From Pseudogemmobacter faecipullorum (GTDB lineage: Bacteria; Pseudomonadota; Alphaproteobacteria; Rhodobacterales; Rhodobacteraceae), in the NCBI RefSeq assembly GCF_020539525.1, contig NZ_JACDXX010000004.1, positions 124,001-188,000 on the forward strand: a stretch of 64,000 bases of DNA. Direction: 5' to 3'. The first letter of the stretch is position 1. Each line of letters starts with the position of its first letter. The translations under genes and the position numbers were made by a program. Positions 21,892 through 30,669 of the stretch are shown piece by piece. Below the pieces are notes generated by a model. That model saw only the letters and a list, made by a program, of their open reading frames with translations. It was not told the origin of the DNA and made no database searches.

Positions 21892-24072
21892 TTACTGCAA
21901 AGCCCGGCGGACCCTGAAGGCTGCGGCCTTTTCGGCATTGATCCACCACCAGCTCAGCTCTCCGGTGCCATAGGGCGGCAGCCTGGCGGGGTGTTCATAC
22001 ATATCGTAATAGGCCACGCGGGCCTTGCGGGAAAACCACATCGGCACCCGGAAGCGCTCGGCCCTGAGCACGCGGTCCAGGGCATGGGTGGCGATGGTCA
22101 TCTCCTCGCGGCTGGCGGCGGCGAGGGTGATCTCAATCATCCGGTCCACCGCCGGGCTTTTCAGCCCCGCGATGTTAAACACTGAAATATCGGCGGTTTC
22201 CGAGCCGAAATACTGCTTCAGCTCAGAGCTGGGCACATAGCTGGTCGGGGTGAAGCTGCCGGTCACGTCGAAATCATAATCCGGATTGCGGGTCCGCACC
22301 TCATATTGCGCGGAATCGATCGAATTCAGCCAGGCATCGATGCCAAGCGAGCGCAGATTTTCGACATAGGGGGCGATGATACGCTCAAAAGACGGGTTGT
22401 CGTCGAGAAACTCAAGGCGCAGCAATTCGCCCTGCGCATTGCGCCGGAAACCGTCCTCGGCGCCCGGCACCTCGGCCCTGGCCCAGAGGAAAAAGCCACC
22501 GCTCAGCAGCAAAAGCGCCAGCGTACTGAGCTGGCGGCGCCCCTCAAAGCGCGGACCCATCACCAGCCCGCCGCCGATCAGCCCCAGCCCCAGCGCCGCG
22601 GTCAGGGCAAAACCCAGCGCCATGCGCGGCCCGGGTGGCTGCGGCCTGACCTGCCAGCCGGCCTCATCCAGTAAGGCGGCAGCCCGGATCCGGTTGGTGC
22701 GGTCGATCTGACGGTCGGCCGAAGAGACGGGCTGATGGAAAGGCGGATCGGTCAGGATCGTTGCCGGCAGCAGCCCGTCATCGACGAGCGGCTGCAGCAG
22801 GGCACGTTCCTGCGGCCCGGGCGGCCCTTCGGCGGCCAGCCACGAGTTCTCCCAGAATGAATCGATCCGGTTATAGGCGCCGTAGAACAGCGCCCGGTTC
22901 GACCATTCGAAATTGAACATCAGCCCGACCGCCTCGCGCACCCGCGCATCCTGCCAGGCCGGGCGGCGCAGGTTGAACACCCAGGACTGACCATTGGCCT
23001 TGGTGCCCAGTTCCAGCTCTTCGAGCCGGATCAGCCCGTTCTGTACCGCAGGGAAAGTGTAGTTCTGCGCCCATTGCCGGGCCACATTCTCCTGACGGAA
23101 AGTATAGATCCCGCCTTTGAAGGCCTCAAAGGCGGTATTGGCTTCGGCGAAATATTCGTAGCGGATCACATCGTAATTATTCATGCCCCGGCCAAAGGGC
23201 AGGTCCTGGGCCCAGTAATCGGGGTTACGCAGGTAGCGGATCGAGGTTGCGCCCGAGACCGGCTGCGGCACATAGGGGCCGCTGCCGAGGAAAGGCGTCA
23301 TCGAGCTTTCGGCCAGATCCAGATCATTGGCGAGATAATGTGCCTTTGACAGCACCGGCAGCCCGCCTGCCATTTCCGGCAGATCGCGGGTCGGCACGCC
23401 TTCGGCAAAGCTGAACTTTACCCGATAGGGGCCAAGGGCCTCGGCCCCGGTGAACAGCTGCCCCAGAACCTGGCGGAAATCAGACAAGCCTTTGTCGCGC
23501 AGGATCTCATATGAGAAAATCACATCATCGGCGGTCAGCGGCGTGCCGTCGGAAAAACGGATATCCTCGCGCAGATTGAAGATCACCCAGGAGCGGTCCG
23601 CCGGATATTCCAGCGTCGTGCACATAAAGCAGTAGGAAACGCCAATTTCATCTGCAGTGCCGGTCAGGATGGTCTCCAGCATCGAGCTGGAGCCCTGGGC
23701 GGCGCGGCCCTGCACCGAATAGGGGTTCATCGAATCGAACCCGGCGAGCACGGCGGGCAGGCTGATCTCGCCGCCCTTTGGCGCATCAGGGTTCACATAG
23801 GGCAGATGGGGGAAATCGGCAGCCAGTGCGAGCGGATCGCCGTTGAAGGTGGTGATGCCATGCGAAATGGTGATCTGATCCGCCGTCTCCGCCGCTTCAT
23901 CCGGCGCGCTGGCTTCGGGATTGTCCTGGGCTTGCAGCGCCGAAGCCAGCAGCCCAGCGAGGCCGAGGCCTGCCGTCAGGGCGAGGCTGCTCCAGAGGCC
24001 TGGCGCTAGGCCCCGGCCTTCCGGCTGTGCCGCTGCGATCCGGCCCCCATTCGCACCAGGCTGTGCCTTCAT
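21892..24072 (-). CDS. yejA: peptide ABC transporter substrate-binding protein (YejA-like) with an inserted membrane-hairpin segment
   Basis: Periplasmic solute-binding protein, family 5, that delivers peptides to YejBEF. It has 726 residues, about 100 more than usual for YejA. A long charged N-terminus leads into the signal peptide (WSSLALTAGLGLAGLLASALQA, about 27-48). The family core is clear: ISHGITTFNGDPLAL, LPYVNPDAPKGGEI, FDSMNPYSVQG, SYCFMCTTLEYPADRSW, and the C-terminal RIIAPYVENLRSLGI and PMWFSRKARVAYYD. Residues about 476-538 interrupt the normal junction between AGWQV and DGFRRNAQGE. They contain two hydrophobic stretches, MALGFALTAALGLGLIGGGL and STLALLLLSGGFFLW, separated by a charged turn. 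If real, the protein would be membrane-tethered in mid-sequence. Otherwise it is an ordinary YejA and first gene of the operon. Confidence 0.9.
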   Translation of the reverse strand: MKAQPGANGGRIAAAQPEGRGLAPGLWSSLALTAGLGLAGLLASALQAQDNPEASAPDEAAETADQITISHGITTFNGDPLALAADFPHLPYVNPDAPKGGEISLPAVLAGFDSMNPYSVQGRAAQGSSSMLETILTGTADEIGVSYCFMCTTLEYPADRSWVIFNLREDIRFSDGTPLTADDVIFSYEILRDKGLSDFRQVLGQLFTGAEALGPYRVKFSFAEGVPTRDLPEMAGGLPVLSKAHYLANDLDLAESSMTPFLGSGPYVPQPVSGATSIRYLRNPDYWAQDLPFGRGMNNYDVIRYEYFAEANTAFEAFKGGIYTFRQENVARQWAQNYTFPAVQNGLIRLEELELGTKANGQSWVFNLRRPAWQDARVREAVGLMFNFEWSNRALFYGAYNRIDSFWENSWLAAEGPPGPQERALLQPLVDDGLLPATILTDPPFHQPVSSADRQIDRTNRIRAAALLDEAGWQVRPQPPGPRMALGFALTAALGLGLIGGGLVMGPRFEGRRQLSTLALLLLSGGFFLWARAEVPGAEDGFRRNAQGELLRLEFLDDNPSFERIIAPYVENLRSLGIDAWLNSIDSAQYEVRTRNPDYDFDVTGSFTPTSYVPSSELKQYFGSETADISVFNIAGLKSPAVDRMIEITLAAASREEMTIATHALDRVLRAERFRVPMWFSRKARVAYYDMYEHPARLPPYGTGELSWWWINAEKAAAFRVRRALQ

Positions 24073-24168
24073 CCGATCCCCCGGTCCCCGTATCCTGCTC
24101 CGGCTATTGCTAAGGCCCCGCAGGTCCGGGGAAAAGCCGCGTTTGCGTGAGCTTGCCCTCTGGCCAAG

Positions 24169-24195
24169 AAAAAAGCCACGCCCGAGGGCATGGCT
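24169..24195 (-). terminator. terminator of the cytochrome c gene
   Basis: On the minus strand, agccatgccc pairs with gggcgtggct (one G-U) around a 2-nt loop and is followed by TTTTTC. It starts about 30 bp past the cytochrome stop and separates that gene from yejA. Confidence 0.85.
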
Positions 24196-24225
24196 TTTGA
24201 AATTCAGAGCCTGAAAGGCGTCAGC

Positions 24226-24756
24226 TTATTGCTGGGTCGCGAGGAAAGCGATCAGATTGGCGCGGTCTTCGGGCTTGGGCAGACCAGCGAAGGACATTTT
24301 GGTGTTCGAGGCAAAGCCTTTCGGGGCTTTGAGGAAAGTGTCCAGGTGCTCCGGGGTCCAGGTGCTGTCGGCATGTTCGGCCATCGAGGTCGAATAGGCG
24401 AAACCTGCGGCGCTTGCGATCGCGCGATCGACGATGCCGTTCAGGTGCGGACCGGTGACATCCTTGCCATCGAGCTTGTGGCAGGCTTTGCACTTGCCGA
24501 AGACTTTCTCGCCAGCGGCCGCATCGGCCGAAGCATAGATGGTGGCGAAGTCAGCCTCAGCTGCGCCAGCTTCCTCAGCGCCGCCTGCGGCTGCGCCGGT
24601 ATCAATCGCGTAGGCCTGGACAGGCTCCTCGCCATGATGACCCGCATTCGGGTCGGTGCTGTACAGCGAAGTGGCGGCCCATTTGCCCAACAACAGCACG
24701 AGAAGTGCAGAGCAGACAGCAGCGGTCGCCTTGGTCATCGTCATCGTGTCGAACAT
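24226..24756 (-). CDS. cycM: membrane-anchored cytochrome c (CycM / cytochrome cy type)
   Basis: Electron carrier of class I c-type cytochromes held to the inner membrane by an uncleaved N-terminal helix. It is 176 residues. The anchor is about 10-30 (ATAAVCSALLVLLLGKWAAT), followed by a flexible Ala/Gly/Glu-rich linker (about 40-70). The haem motif is C89KAC92H93 with Met154 (NTKMSFAG) as the likely axial ligand. This is the layout of Rhodobacter cytochrome cy and Paracoccus c552, which link the bc1 complex to cytochrome oxidases. I chose the ATG at 24756; the next Met codons at residues 5 and 7 are also possible. It is divergent from the prephenate dehydratase gene. Confidence 0.9.
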   Translation of the reverse strand: MFDTMTMTKATAAVCSALLVLLLGKWAATSLYSTDPNAGHHGEEPVQAYAIDTGAAAGGAEEAGAAEADFATIYASADAAAGEKVFGKCKACHKLDGKDVTGPHLNGIVDRAIASAAGFAYSTSMAEHADSTWTPEHLDTFLKAPKGFASNTKMSFAGLPKPEDRANLIAFLATQQ

Positions 24757-24883
24757 GTCGAGCGCATCCCTTGGTCGTCTTGCAAGGGGTATTAGCCGCT
24801 TCCCAGGGTACGTTGCAAGGTGTAGACGCGCGACCAATCGTCTCTGACGACGTTCAGACACAGATTTTTCAGGAGATTGACCC

Positions 24884-25714
24884 ATGTCCGGCCCGATCGC
24901 TTTCCAGGGAGAACCTGGTGCCTATTCCCACCAGGCCTGCGCCGAGGCCCGTCCGGGCATGGAAATTCTGCCCTGCACCACCTTCCAGGAGGTTGTTGAT
25001 GCAGTGAAATCCGGCGAGGCTGAGCTTGGCATGCTGGCGGTCGAAAACTCGACCTATGGCCGTGTTGCCGATGTGCACAGCCTTTTGCCGAAATCAGGTC
25101 TGCATATTATTGATGAGGCCTTTGTGCGGGTGCATGTGAACCTGCTGGGGGTGAAGGGCGCCAGGCTGGAGGATGTGCGCGAGGCGCATGGCCATGTGGT
25201 GATTCTGCCGCAATGCGCGGGCTTCCTGAAGCAGCATGGCATTCGCGGTGTGGTGAGCTCGGATAATGCCAAAGCCGCGCGCGAGGCCGCCGAGGCGAAT
25301 AATACGGCCCGGGGCGCACTGGCGAGTGAGCTCGCCGCCGGGATCTATGGCCTCGAGGTGCTCGGCCGCCATATCGAGGATCAGGGCAATAACACCACCC
25401 GTTTTCTGGTGATGAGCCGTGAGCCCGATCACAGCCGGCGTTCAGAGAATATGATCACCTCTTTCACCTTCCAGGTCCGCAATATCCCGGCTGCGCTTTA
25501 TAAAGCTCTGGGCGGCTTCGCCACCAATGGGGTGAACATGACCAAGCTGGAAAGCTATATGGTCGGCGGTCGGTTCATCGCGACGGCCTTCTATGCCGAG
25601 GTGGATGGTCACCCCGGGGATCCGGCGCTGGCGCGGGCGCTGGAGGAGCTGAATTTCTTCACCACCGAGCTGAATATTCTGGGGGTCTATCCTTCGGCCC
25701 GTACCCGCGGCTGA
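24884..25714 (+). CDS. pheA: prephenate dehydratase
   Basis: Converts prephenate to phenylpyruvate in phenylalanine synthesis. It is 276 residues, the monofunctional form without a chorismate mutase domain. The catalytic domain starts IAFQGEPGAYSHQA and includes AVENSTYGRV, VSSDNAKAAREAAE, GALASELAA and the active-site TRF motif in NNTTRFLVM. The C-terminal ACT domain (about 195-270) has TKLESYMVGG, the ESRP-like allosteric phenylalanine-binding region. An AGGAG ribosome site precedes the ATG. It is transcribed alone, divergent from cycM. Confidence 0.95.
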   Translation: MSGPIAFQGEPGAYSHQACAEARPGMEILPCTTFQEVVDAVKSGEAELGMLAVENSTYGRVADVHSLLPKSGLHIIDEAFVRVHVNLLGVKGARLEDVREAHGHVVILPQCAGFLKQHGIRGVVSSDNAKAAREAAEANNTARGALASELAAGIYGLEVLGRHIEDQGNNTTRFLVMSREPDHSRRSENMITSFTFQVRNIPAALYKALGGFATNGVNMTKLESYMVGGRFIATAFYAEVDGHPGDPALARALEELNFFTTELNILGVYPSARTRG

Positions 25715-25740
25715 GGCATTGCACCGGCACGGGGCGCGGT

Positions 25741-26211
25741 TCAGCGCCCGGAGCTGCGCCAGTTTTCGGTGATCTGCCGGGCCAGCTTTTCGCCGATACT
25801 GTCATATTTGCGCTGCGTCCGCCCTTTGGCGAGGCGCAGCGTCTGGATCACGAGGCGGGCTGCCAGGGTTCGGGGTTTCACATCCGAGACCAGCGAGAGC
25901 CGGGTGCGATTGGCCGAGAGCGCCAGCAGTTCGAGACGCGCGCCGCCTGCCAGGCTCGGGCTGTCGATGCCGAAATCCAGCCGCTCCCGCGGCTCAAGGC
26001 CGGTGAGGGTGACCAGGGCTTTGCGCAGCTTGCCGCGAAAGCGGAACTCGAGCTGCCATCCCCTCCCTTCCTGCAGGCCATCATGGCTGCCGCGGTGCTC
26101 AATATGCGCGCCGCGCCGCGCTGCCAGCAGCTCAAACTGTCTGAAATCGGTCAGATATTGCCAGACAAAGGCGATCGGAACCTCAATATCATGCCGGGTG
26201 TTCAGTTTCAT
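25741..26211 (-). CDS. SRPBCC family (polyketide cyclase/START-like) protein
   Basis: A 156-residue cytoplasmic protein with the helix-grip fold pattern: an N-terminal strand and helix DIEVPIAFVWQYLTDFRQFE, alternating beta strands (WQLEFRFRGKLRKALVTLTGL, RLSLVSDVKPRTL) and a long C-terminal helix (about 120-150). SRPBCC domains bind hydrophobic ligands, but the ligand cannot be told from the sequence. Basic residues are frequent at the C-terminus. It is convergent with pheA, and the NudC gene lies 132 bp upstream on the same strand. Confidence 0.75.
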   Translation of the reverse strand: MKLNTRHDIEVPIAFVWQYLTDFRQFELLAARRGAHIEHRGSHDGLQEGRGWQLEFRFRGKLRKALVTLTGLEPRERLDFGIDSPSLAGGARLELLALSANRTRLSLVSDVKPRTLAARLVIQTLRLAKGRTQRKYDSIGEKLARQITENWRSSGR

Positions 26212-26343
26212 GGGCGCGGGCTCAGCCTGTCTTCAGCGTTAATCTGGTCCTCTCTGGCGAGAGGATGCGGCGGTTTCATGGCAAGAGCGGGTCAATGGCA
26301 AGAGGCAACAGGAGAGAGAGCACCCCGCCGCCTGGCAGGGGGT

Positions 26344-27297
26344 TCAGAGCCGCCCGGCCAGCCAGCCGCTGAGCAGAAAGCGGGCAATCGCCCCCTGGCG
26401 CGGCGGCCGCACCACCGGATGGGTGCCTGCCAGCACATCGACCAGCTCTTCACGGCTCAGCCAGAGCGCATCCTCCAGCTCGGCCGGATCCAGGGTGATC
26501 GCCTCGCTCTCGGCCTCGGCATGACAGCCGAGCATCAGCGAGGCGGGGAAAGGCCAGGGCTGGCTGGCGATATAGCGCACCGGACCGCAGAGCACCCCGG
26601 TCTCTTCATGCACCTCGCGGCGCACTGCCGCCTCCATCGTCTCGCCCGGCTCGATGAAGCCGGCGAGGGTGGAATACATGCCCTCGGGCCAGCCGGGGCT
26701 GCGGCCCAGCAGCAGGTGATTGCCACGCGTGACCAGCATGATCACCACCGGATCGGTGCGCGGGAAATGCATTGCCTTGCAGGAAGCGCATTTACGGTGC
26801 CATCCGGCGCCGCCGGACTGCGTTTCACGGCCACAGCGCGCGCAGAAAGCATGGCCATTATGCCATTCGGTCAGTGCGCGGGCGGTGGCCGCAAGCTCGG
26901 CCTCATCCGGGCAGAGGGCCGACATGATGCGGCGCAGTTCGGTGAACTGCCTGCCTTGCGGCGCACGCGGATGCGGTTGCAGCCCGGCGTCAAACACCCC
27001 GGCATCCGGGATGCCCTCTTCTGGGGTGAAATCGGGGATCCGCACCGCGAAGACGCCCTTGCCCTGCCACAGGCCCAGAAACACCGGCTCGCTCGCGCCT
27101 TCCAGCAGCGGATGGCCCTGGGGCAGCCAGCCGAGGCTGCTGTCATCGGCCAGAATCAGGCCGCGCATCAGCGGCAGGATCAGCCCTTCGGCCAGCAAAG
27201 CGGCCAGAGCGGCGGGATCACTGCGCAAGGCATGGGCGCGGTCGCGCCCGGTGCCGCTGAAGCTCAGTTCATTCATCAGCTGCCCGTCCTGTCTCAT
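26344..27297 (-). CDS. nudC: NAD+ diphosphatase (NudC-type Nudix hydrolase)
   Basis: Cleaves NADH/NAD+ to NMN(H) and AMP; family members also remove NAD caps from RNA. The layout is NudC-specific: an N-terminal domain, a zinc ribbon CARCGRETQ...RKCASC, then the Nudix box GFIEPGETMEAAVRREVHEE (Gx5Ex7REUxEExGU) followed by GVL, with the NudC motif SQPWPFPASLMLGC after it. I chose the ATG at 27297 because AAGGGG lies five bases upstream, giving 317 residues. In-frame ATGs at 27303 and 27348 would add 2 or 17 residues, the latter a basic stretch with no ribosome site. Confidence 0.93.
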   Translation of the reverse strand: MRQDGQLMNELSFSGTGRDRAHALRSDPAALAALLAEGLILPLMRGLILADDSSLGWLPQGHPLLEGASEPVFLGLWQGKGVFAVRIPDFTPEEGIPDAGVFDAGLQPHPRAPQGRQFTELRRIMSALCPDEAELAATARALTEWHNGHAFCARCGRETQSGGAGWHRKCASCKAMHFPRTDPVVIMLVTRGNHLLLGRSPGWPEGMYSTLAGFIEPGETMEAAVRREVHEETGVLCGPVRYIASQPWPFPASLMLGCHAEAESEAITLDPAELEDALWLSREELVDVLAGTHPVVRPPRQGAIARFLLSGWLAGRL

Positions 27298-27502
27298 CGT
27301 CATCCCCTTCAGGCCCCGGCCGGTCCGCAGGCCCTTTTTCCGTGCCATATCTGAAGCCTGTGGCCCGGCAACCGCAAGGGCTGATCGGATTTTCCGCTCA
27401 AAGCAGGGGGCTTGTGAAGGCTTTGCGCGCGTGACAACCTGGAGTTGCGCAGTCGGGCGCAGGCGGCAGTACGGGGTCGGGCGTCACTATGGTAACCCGT
27501 TC

Positions 27503-29449
27503 ATGTCGGAACAGATGACAGAGCCGGATCATCCCGGCGGGCGGGACGCTCCGGAGGGGGCAGGCTTAGGCATGGCCGAAATTCCGGGTCTGGCGCAGCT
27601 GCGGCTGATCGCCACCACAGACCTGCATGGTCAGCTGCTGTCCTATGATTATTTTGCCAATCGCAACATCTTTGGCAGCGGCCTGGCACAGATCGCCTGT
27701 CTGATTGCGGCAGCGCGGGCCGGGGCAGGTCAGTCGCTGCTGCTCGATAATGGTGACTTTCTGCAGGGCACTGCCCTGGTCGAGCCACTGCCTGCCGGGC
27801 GCCGCAACCGGCCCGGCATCAATCCCGCCATCGCTGCCTTTAACATATTGGGCTATGATGCGGTTGCCCTTGGTAATCATGAATTCGATTTCGGGCTGGA
27901 CCATCTCGGCGCGGCGCTGACGGGGGCGGGGTTTCCGCTGCTCTGTGCCAATCTGGCGCTGAAGCTGGGTGAGACACCGCTGCAGGATCTGAATGTGGTG
28001 GCGCCCTATGCGCTGCTGCGCCGCAAGCTGACCACTGCCAGCGGCGAGGCCTGGCCGGTCAGCATTGGCATCCTTGGCCTGACCCCGCCCGAGACGGTGC
28101 AGTGGAACCAGCGCTCTCTCGCAAACCGCCTGGAGGCACGGCCGATGGAAGAGGCGGCCCGGGCTTTTGTGCCGCTGATGCGCCAGCAGGGTGCAGATCT
28201 GGTGATCTGTCTCGCCCATACCGGCGTGCCGCAGCCGGGTCATCCGCCGCATTGCGAGGCCATGGCGGGCAGGATTGCGGCGATCGACGGGGTGGATGCG
28301 GTGATTGCCGGACATACCCATCTGATCTCGCCCGTGCCGGGGCAGCGGAGCAGGGGCGGGGTTGCCTATGGCCATATCGGCGGCAAGCCGGTGGTGCAGC
28401 CGGGCCAGCAAGGCAATGCGCTGGGGCTGATTGATCTCTGGCTGCGGCCCGAGGCGGGGCGCTGGCAGCTGGCCAGAAGCGAAGTGCAGGTGATCGAAGC
28501 GCCCGAGGCGGTCGCCGCCCGGCCTGCCCGGGCGCTGCGTCTCGCCGCCGCGCCGCTGCGTCAGGCGCTGGCTGCAGATCACCGGGCCGCCTTGTCCTCG
28601 ATGCGGATCGCCATCGGGGAAAGTAAGATCCCGCTGCACAGCTGGTTCGCCCTTGCCGCCCCCTCTGCGGCCCTGCGCCTCGTCGCGGCGGCGAAGATCG
28701 GTCATGTCCGCTCACGTCTGGCGGAAAAGGGCCTGCTGAATGCGCCGGTCATTGCCATTGTGAATGCCTTTCGCTGCGGCGGGCGCGGCGGGCCGAGGAA
28801 TTATACCAATATTGCTGCCGGCCCGCTGAGCATGCGCAATGTCTGTGACATCTATCCTTTCGCCAATACCGTGACGGCGGAGGAAATCACCGGGCTCGAG
28901 CTTTTGCTGCGGCTGGAGCGCGGTCAGGCGCATTACCGGCGCCTCATGCCCGGGCGCGCCGATCAGCCGCTGACCGATGACTCGGTGCCTGGCTTCAGCC
29001 TGCCGATGGCAATGGGGGTCAGCTATCAGATCGATCTCAGCCGCCCGGCGCTCAGCGGACCGGGGGCCGGGCCGGTCAGCGCCGCGGCGCTGATGGCGGG
29101 CGAGGGCCGCATTCGCGGGCTCAGCTACCAGGGGCGCCGCATCAGGCCAGAAGACCACTTTATCCTCGCGGGGAATTCCTATCGCACAGAGCATACTCCC
29201 GGCGGCCCCTCGCGTCGTCTGCTCGATGAGGGGAGGCGCTGCAGCGATGTGATCGCCGCCTATATCCGTGCCGGTGGCCCGATCGGCGGCGAGGAGGAGG
29301 CCTGGTCCTTCCTGCCTCTGCCCGGCACTTCGGTGCTGTTTGAGAGCGGCCCGGGAGCGCTGGGCCATCTGGAGGCGGTCGCACATCTGCGCCCGGAATC
29401 GCTGGGCCTGACCGATACCGGCTTTTACCGCTTTCGCCTGCATCTGTGA
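27503..29449 (+). CDS. 2',3'-cyclic-nucleotide phosphodiesterase / 5'-nucleotidase family protein (CpdB-like)
   Basis: A 648-residue calcineurin-like metallophosphoesterase with the C-terminal nucleotidase domain, the CpdB/UshA arrangement. Metal-site motifs are TTDLHGQ (38-44), DNGD (82-85), GNHEFDFG (124-131), AHTG and AGHTH. The C-terminal nucleotide-binding domain has NAFRCGGRGG, IYPFANTVTAEEITG and ILAGNSYR. CpdB proteins degrade 2',3'-cyclic nucleotides and 3'-nucleotides in the periplasm. This protein shows no signal peptide: the N-terminus (MSEQMTEPDHPGGRDAPE) is hydrophilic, and the frame upstream of 27503 has no plausible leader. It may therefore be cytoplasmic or have a different export route. 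It is followed by a HAD phosphatase gene. Confidence 0.85.
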   Translation: MSEQMTEPDHPGGRDAPEGAGLGMAEIPGLAQLRLIATTDLHGQLLSYDYFANRNIFGSGLAQIACLIAAARAGAGQSLLLDNGDFLQGTALVEPLPAGRRNRPGINPAIAAFNILGYDAVALGNHEFDFGLDHLGAALTGAGFPLLCANLALKLGETPLQDLNVVAPYALLRRKLTTASGEAWPVSIGILGLTPPETVQWNQRSLANRLEARPMEEAARAFVPLMRQQGADLVICLAHTGVPQPGHPPHCEAMAGRIAAIDGVDAVIAGHTHLISPVPGQRSRGGVAYGHIGGKPVVQPGQQGNALGLIDLWLRPEAGRWQLARSEVQVIEAPEAVAARPARALRLAAAPLRQALAADHRAALSSMRIAIGESKIPLHSWFALAAPSAALRLVAAAKIGHVRSRLAEKGLLNAPVIAIVNAFRCGGRGGPRNYTNIAAGPLSMRNVCDIYPFANTVTAEEITGLELLLRLERGQAHYRRLMPGRADQPLTDDSVPGFSLPMAMGVSYQIDLSRPALSGPGAGPVSAAALMAGEGRIRGLSYQGRRIRPEDHFILAGNSYRTEHTPGGPSRRLLDEGRRCSDVIAAYIRAGGPIGGEEEAWSFLPLPGTSVLFESGPGALGHLEAVAHLRPESLGLTDTGFYRFRLHL

Positions 29450-29498
29450 TCAGGCACTCTCAGCCAGGAAAGCAGAGTGGTGTAAGGCAGGGACGACC

Positions 29499-30128
29499 AT
29501 GTATGAAGCGGTGTTTTTTGATCTCGACGGCACTCTGATCGATACCGAGACCCTGGCTCTGCGCTCAAACCGGCTGGTGTTCGAGGCGCATGGCCATGAG
29601 GTTGATGAGGCCTTCCTGCATTCGATGATTGGCAAGGATCTGCCAACGATGAACGCAGTGCTGCGCCGGGTCATGCCCGAGCTTGATCTGGAGCGCTTCG
29701 CTGAGGAGGCAACGACCGCCTTCCTGCATGAGATGGAGCGCGGGCTGGAGCTGAAGCCAGGGGTGCGCCAGCTGCTGAACCATCTGCCCCTGCCGAAGGT
29801 GGTGGTCACCTCTTCGGGGCGCGCCAGTGCGCATCACAAGATCAGCCTGACCGGCATTGCCGATGCCTTTGTCGATGTGATCAGCGTCGATGATGTGACG
29901 CGGGCCAAGCCCGCGCCGGAACCCTATCTGCTGGCGGCAGAACGGCTGGGCGTGAATCCGAAACGCTGCCTCGTGTTTGAGGATAGTGAAATCGGCGCCG
30001 AGGCAGGCCACCGCGCCGGCTGCACCGTGGTCCAGGTAGAGGATGTGCTGAAACCCTCGGGGCGCTGGGCGCATCATGTGGCAAAGGATCTGCTGTCGGG
30101 CGCGCGTATGGCGGGCCTGATGGCCTGA
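29499..30128 (+). CDS. HAD-superfamily phosphatase (phosphoglycolate phosphatase/beta-phosphoglucomutase type)
   Basis: A 209-residue hydrolase of HAD subfamily IA. Motif I is FFDLDGTLIDTE, with the nucleophile Asp8 and acid/base Asp10. The helical cap runs from about 18 to 80. Motif II is VVTSSGR, motif III is the Lys of AKPAPEPYLLAAERL, and motif IV is VFEDSEIGAEAG. Substrate within the subfamily (sugar phosphates, phosphoglycolate) cannot be assigned from sequence. It begins 49 bp after the CpdB-like gene on the same strand and may be co-transcribed. Confidence 0.85.
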   Translation: MYEAVFFDLDGTLIDTETLALRSNRLVFEAHGHEVDEAFLHSMIGKDLPTMNAVLRRVMPELDLERFAEEATTAFLHEMERGLELKPGVRQLLNHLPLPKVVVTSSGRASAHHKISLTGIADAFVDVISVDDVTRAKPAPEPYLLAAERLGVNPKRCLVFEDSEIGAEAGHRAGCTVVQVEDVLKPSGRWAHHVAKDLLSGARMAGLMA

Positions 30129-30188
30129 CAGCCTGGTCGGGCCGCCCGGGTTTCGGGACCGGGATGCCCCAGATCCGGCTCAGGCCTC

Positions 30189-30216
30189 TTGCACTGGCCG
30201 CGGCGGCAATTTATAT
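30189..30216 (+). promoter_or_regulatory. promoter of the SRP RNA gene
   Basis: TTGCAC at 30189-30194 and TTATAT at 30211-30216 are separated by 16 bp, placing the start of transcription at about 30222, the 5' end of the SRP RNA. Confidence 0.6.
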
Positions 30217-30221
30217 GCGGG

Positions 30222-30321
30222 GGTGAGAGGCTGGCGCGGGCAAGCGCCTCGCCAACCCGGTCAGGTCCGGAAGGAAGCAGCCGTAACGAGTCCCGCATGG
30301 GTCGTTGTCCGGTCTCTCACC
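30222..30321 (+). ncRNA. ffs: signal recognition particle RNA, small bacterial type (4.5S)
   Basis: About 100 nt forming one long hairpin, with ends ggtgagag and ctctcacc pairing. The apical domain carries the invariant SRP core: GTCAGGTCCGGAAGGAAGCAG, containing the GGAA tetraloop and the asymmetric loops bound by Ffh. It is the alphaproteobacterial short form without an Alu domain. TTTT follows the closing stem and can serve as the termination tract. Confidence 0.95.
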
Positions 30322-30395
30322 TTTTCCCTAAAGCTTTTGTCCGGCGCGCGCGCCTTTGCTCAGCCGGTCTGTATCCGGCCCGGGCGCCGCGGACC

Positions 30396-30602
30396 TTATG
30401 CTCGCCAGCGCGCCGCCATGCTCAGGAGGTATTTCTTCCTCTGGCAATGGGCCGGGAACAGGTCGCTGAATACGTCGGACCAGGGCGCCACGGGCTGCAT
30501 GACGGTGTGAGGCTGAGCCAGGATCCCTGCCCTGGCCTGCGCTCCCAGCCGCAGCAGGAACAGGTCGCGTTCCGCAACAGGGCCGGAAAGCGCATATTCA
30601 GG
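30396..30602 (-). pseudogene. possible small gene or gene remnant downstream of ffs
   Basis: On the minus strand the frame between a TAG at 30605-30603 and a TAA at 30398-30396 is open for 68 codons with strong G/C at third positions. It encodes a protein-like sequence (for example PWSDVFSDLFPAHC). No ATG, GTG or TTG opens the long form; the first ATG gives only 34 residues. It may be the decayed 3' end of a gene or chance coding. Otherwise the 30322-30669 stretch shows nothing recognisable. Confidence 0.25.
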
Positions 30603-30669
30603 CTATTGTCCGGCTCTGGCAGGCAATGGCTGGCAGGCCCCGGTCCGGATGTGCGGCGTATATTTTGCC

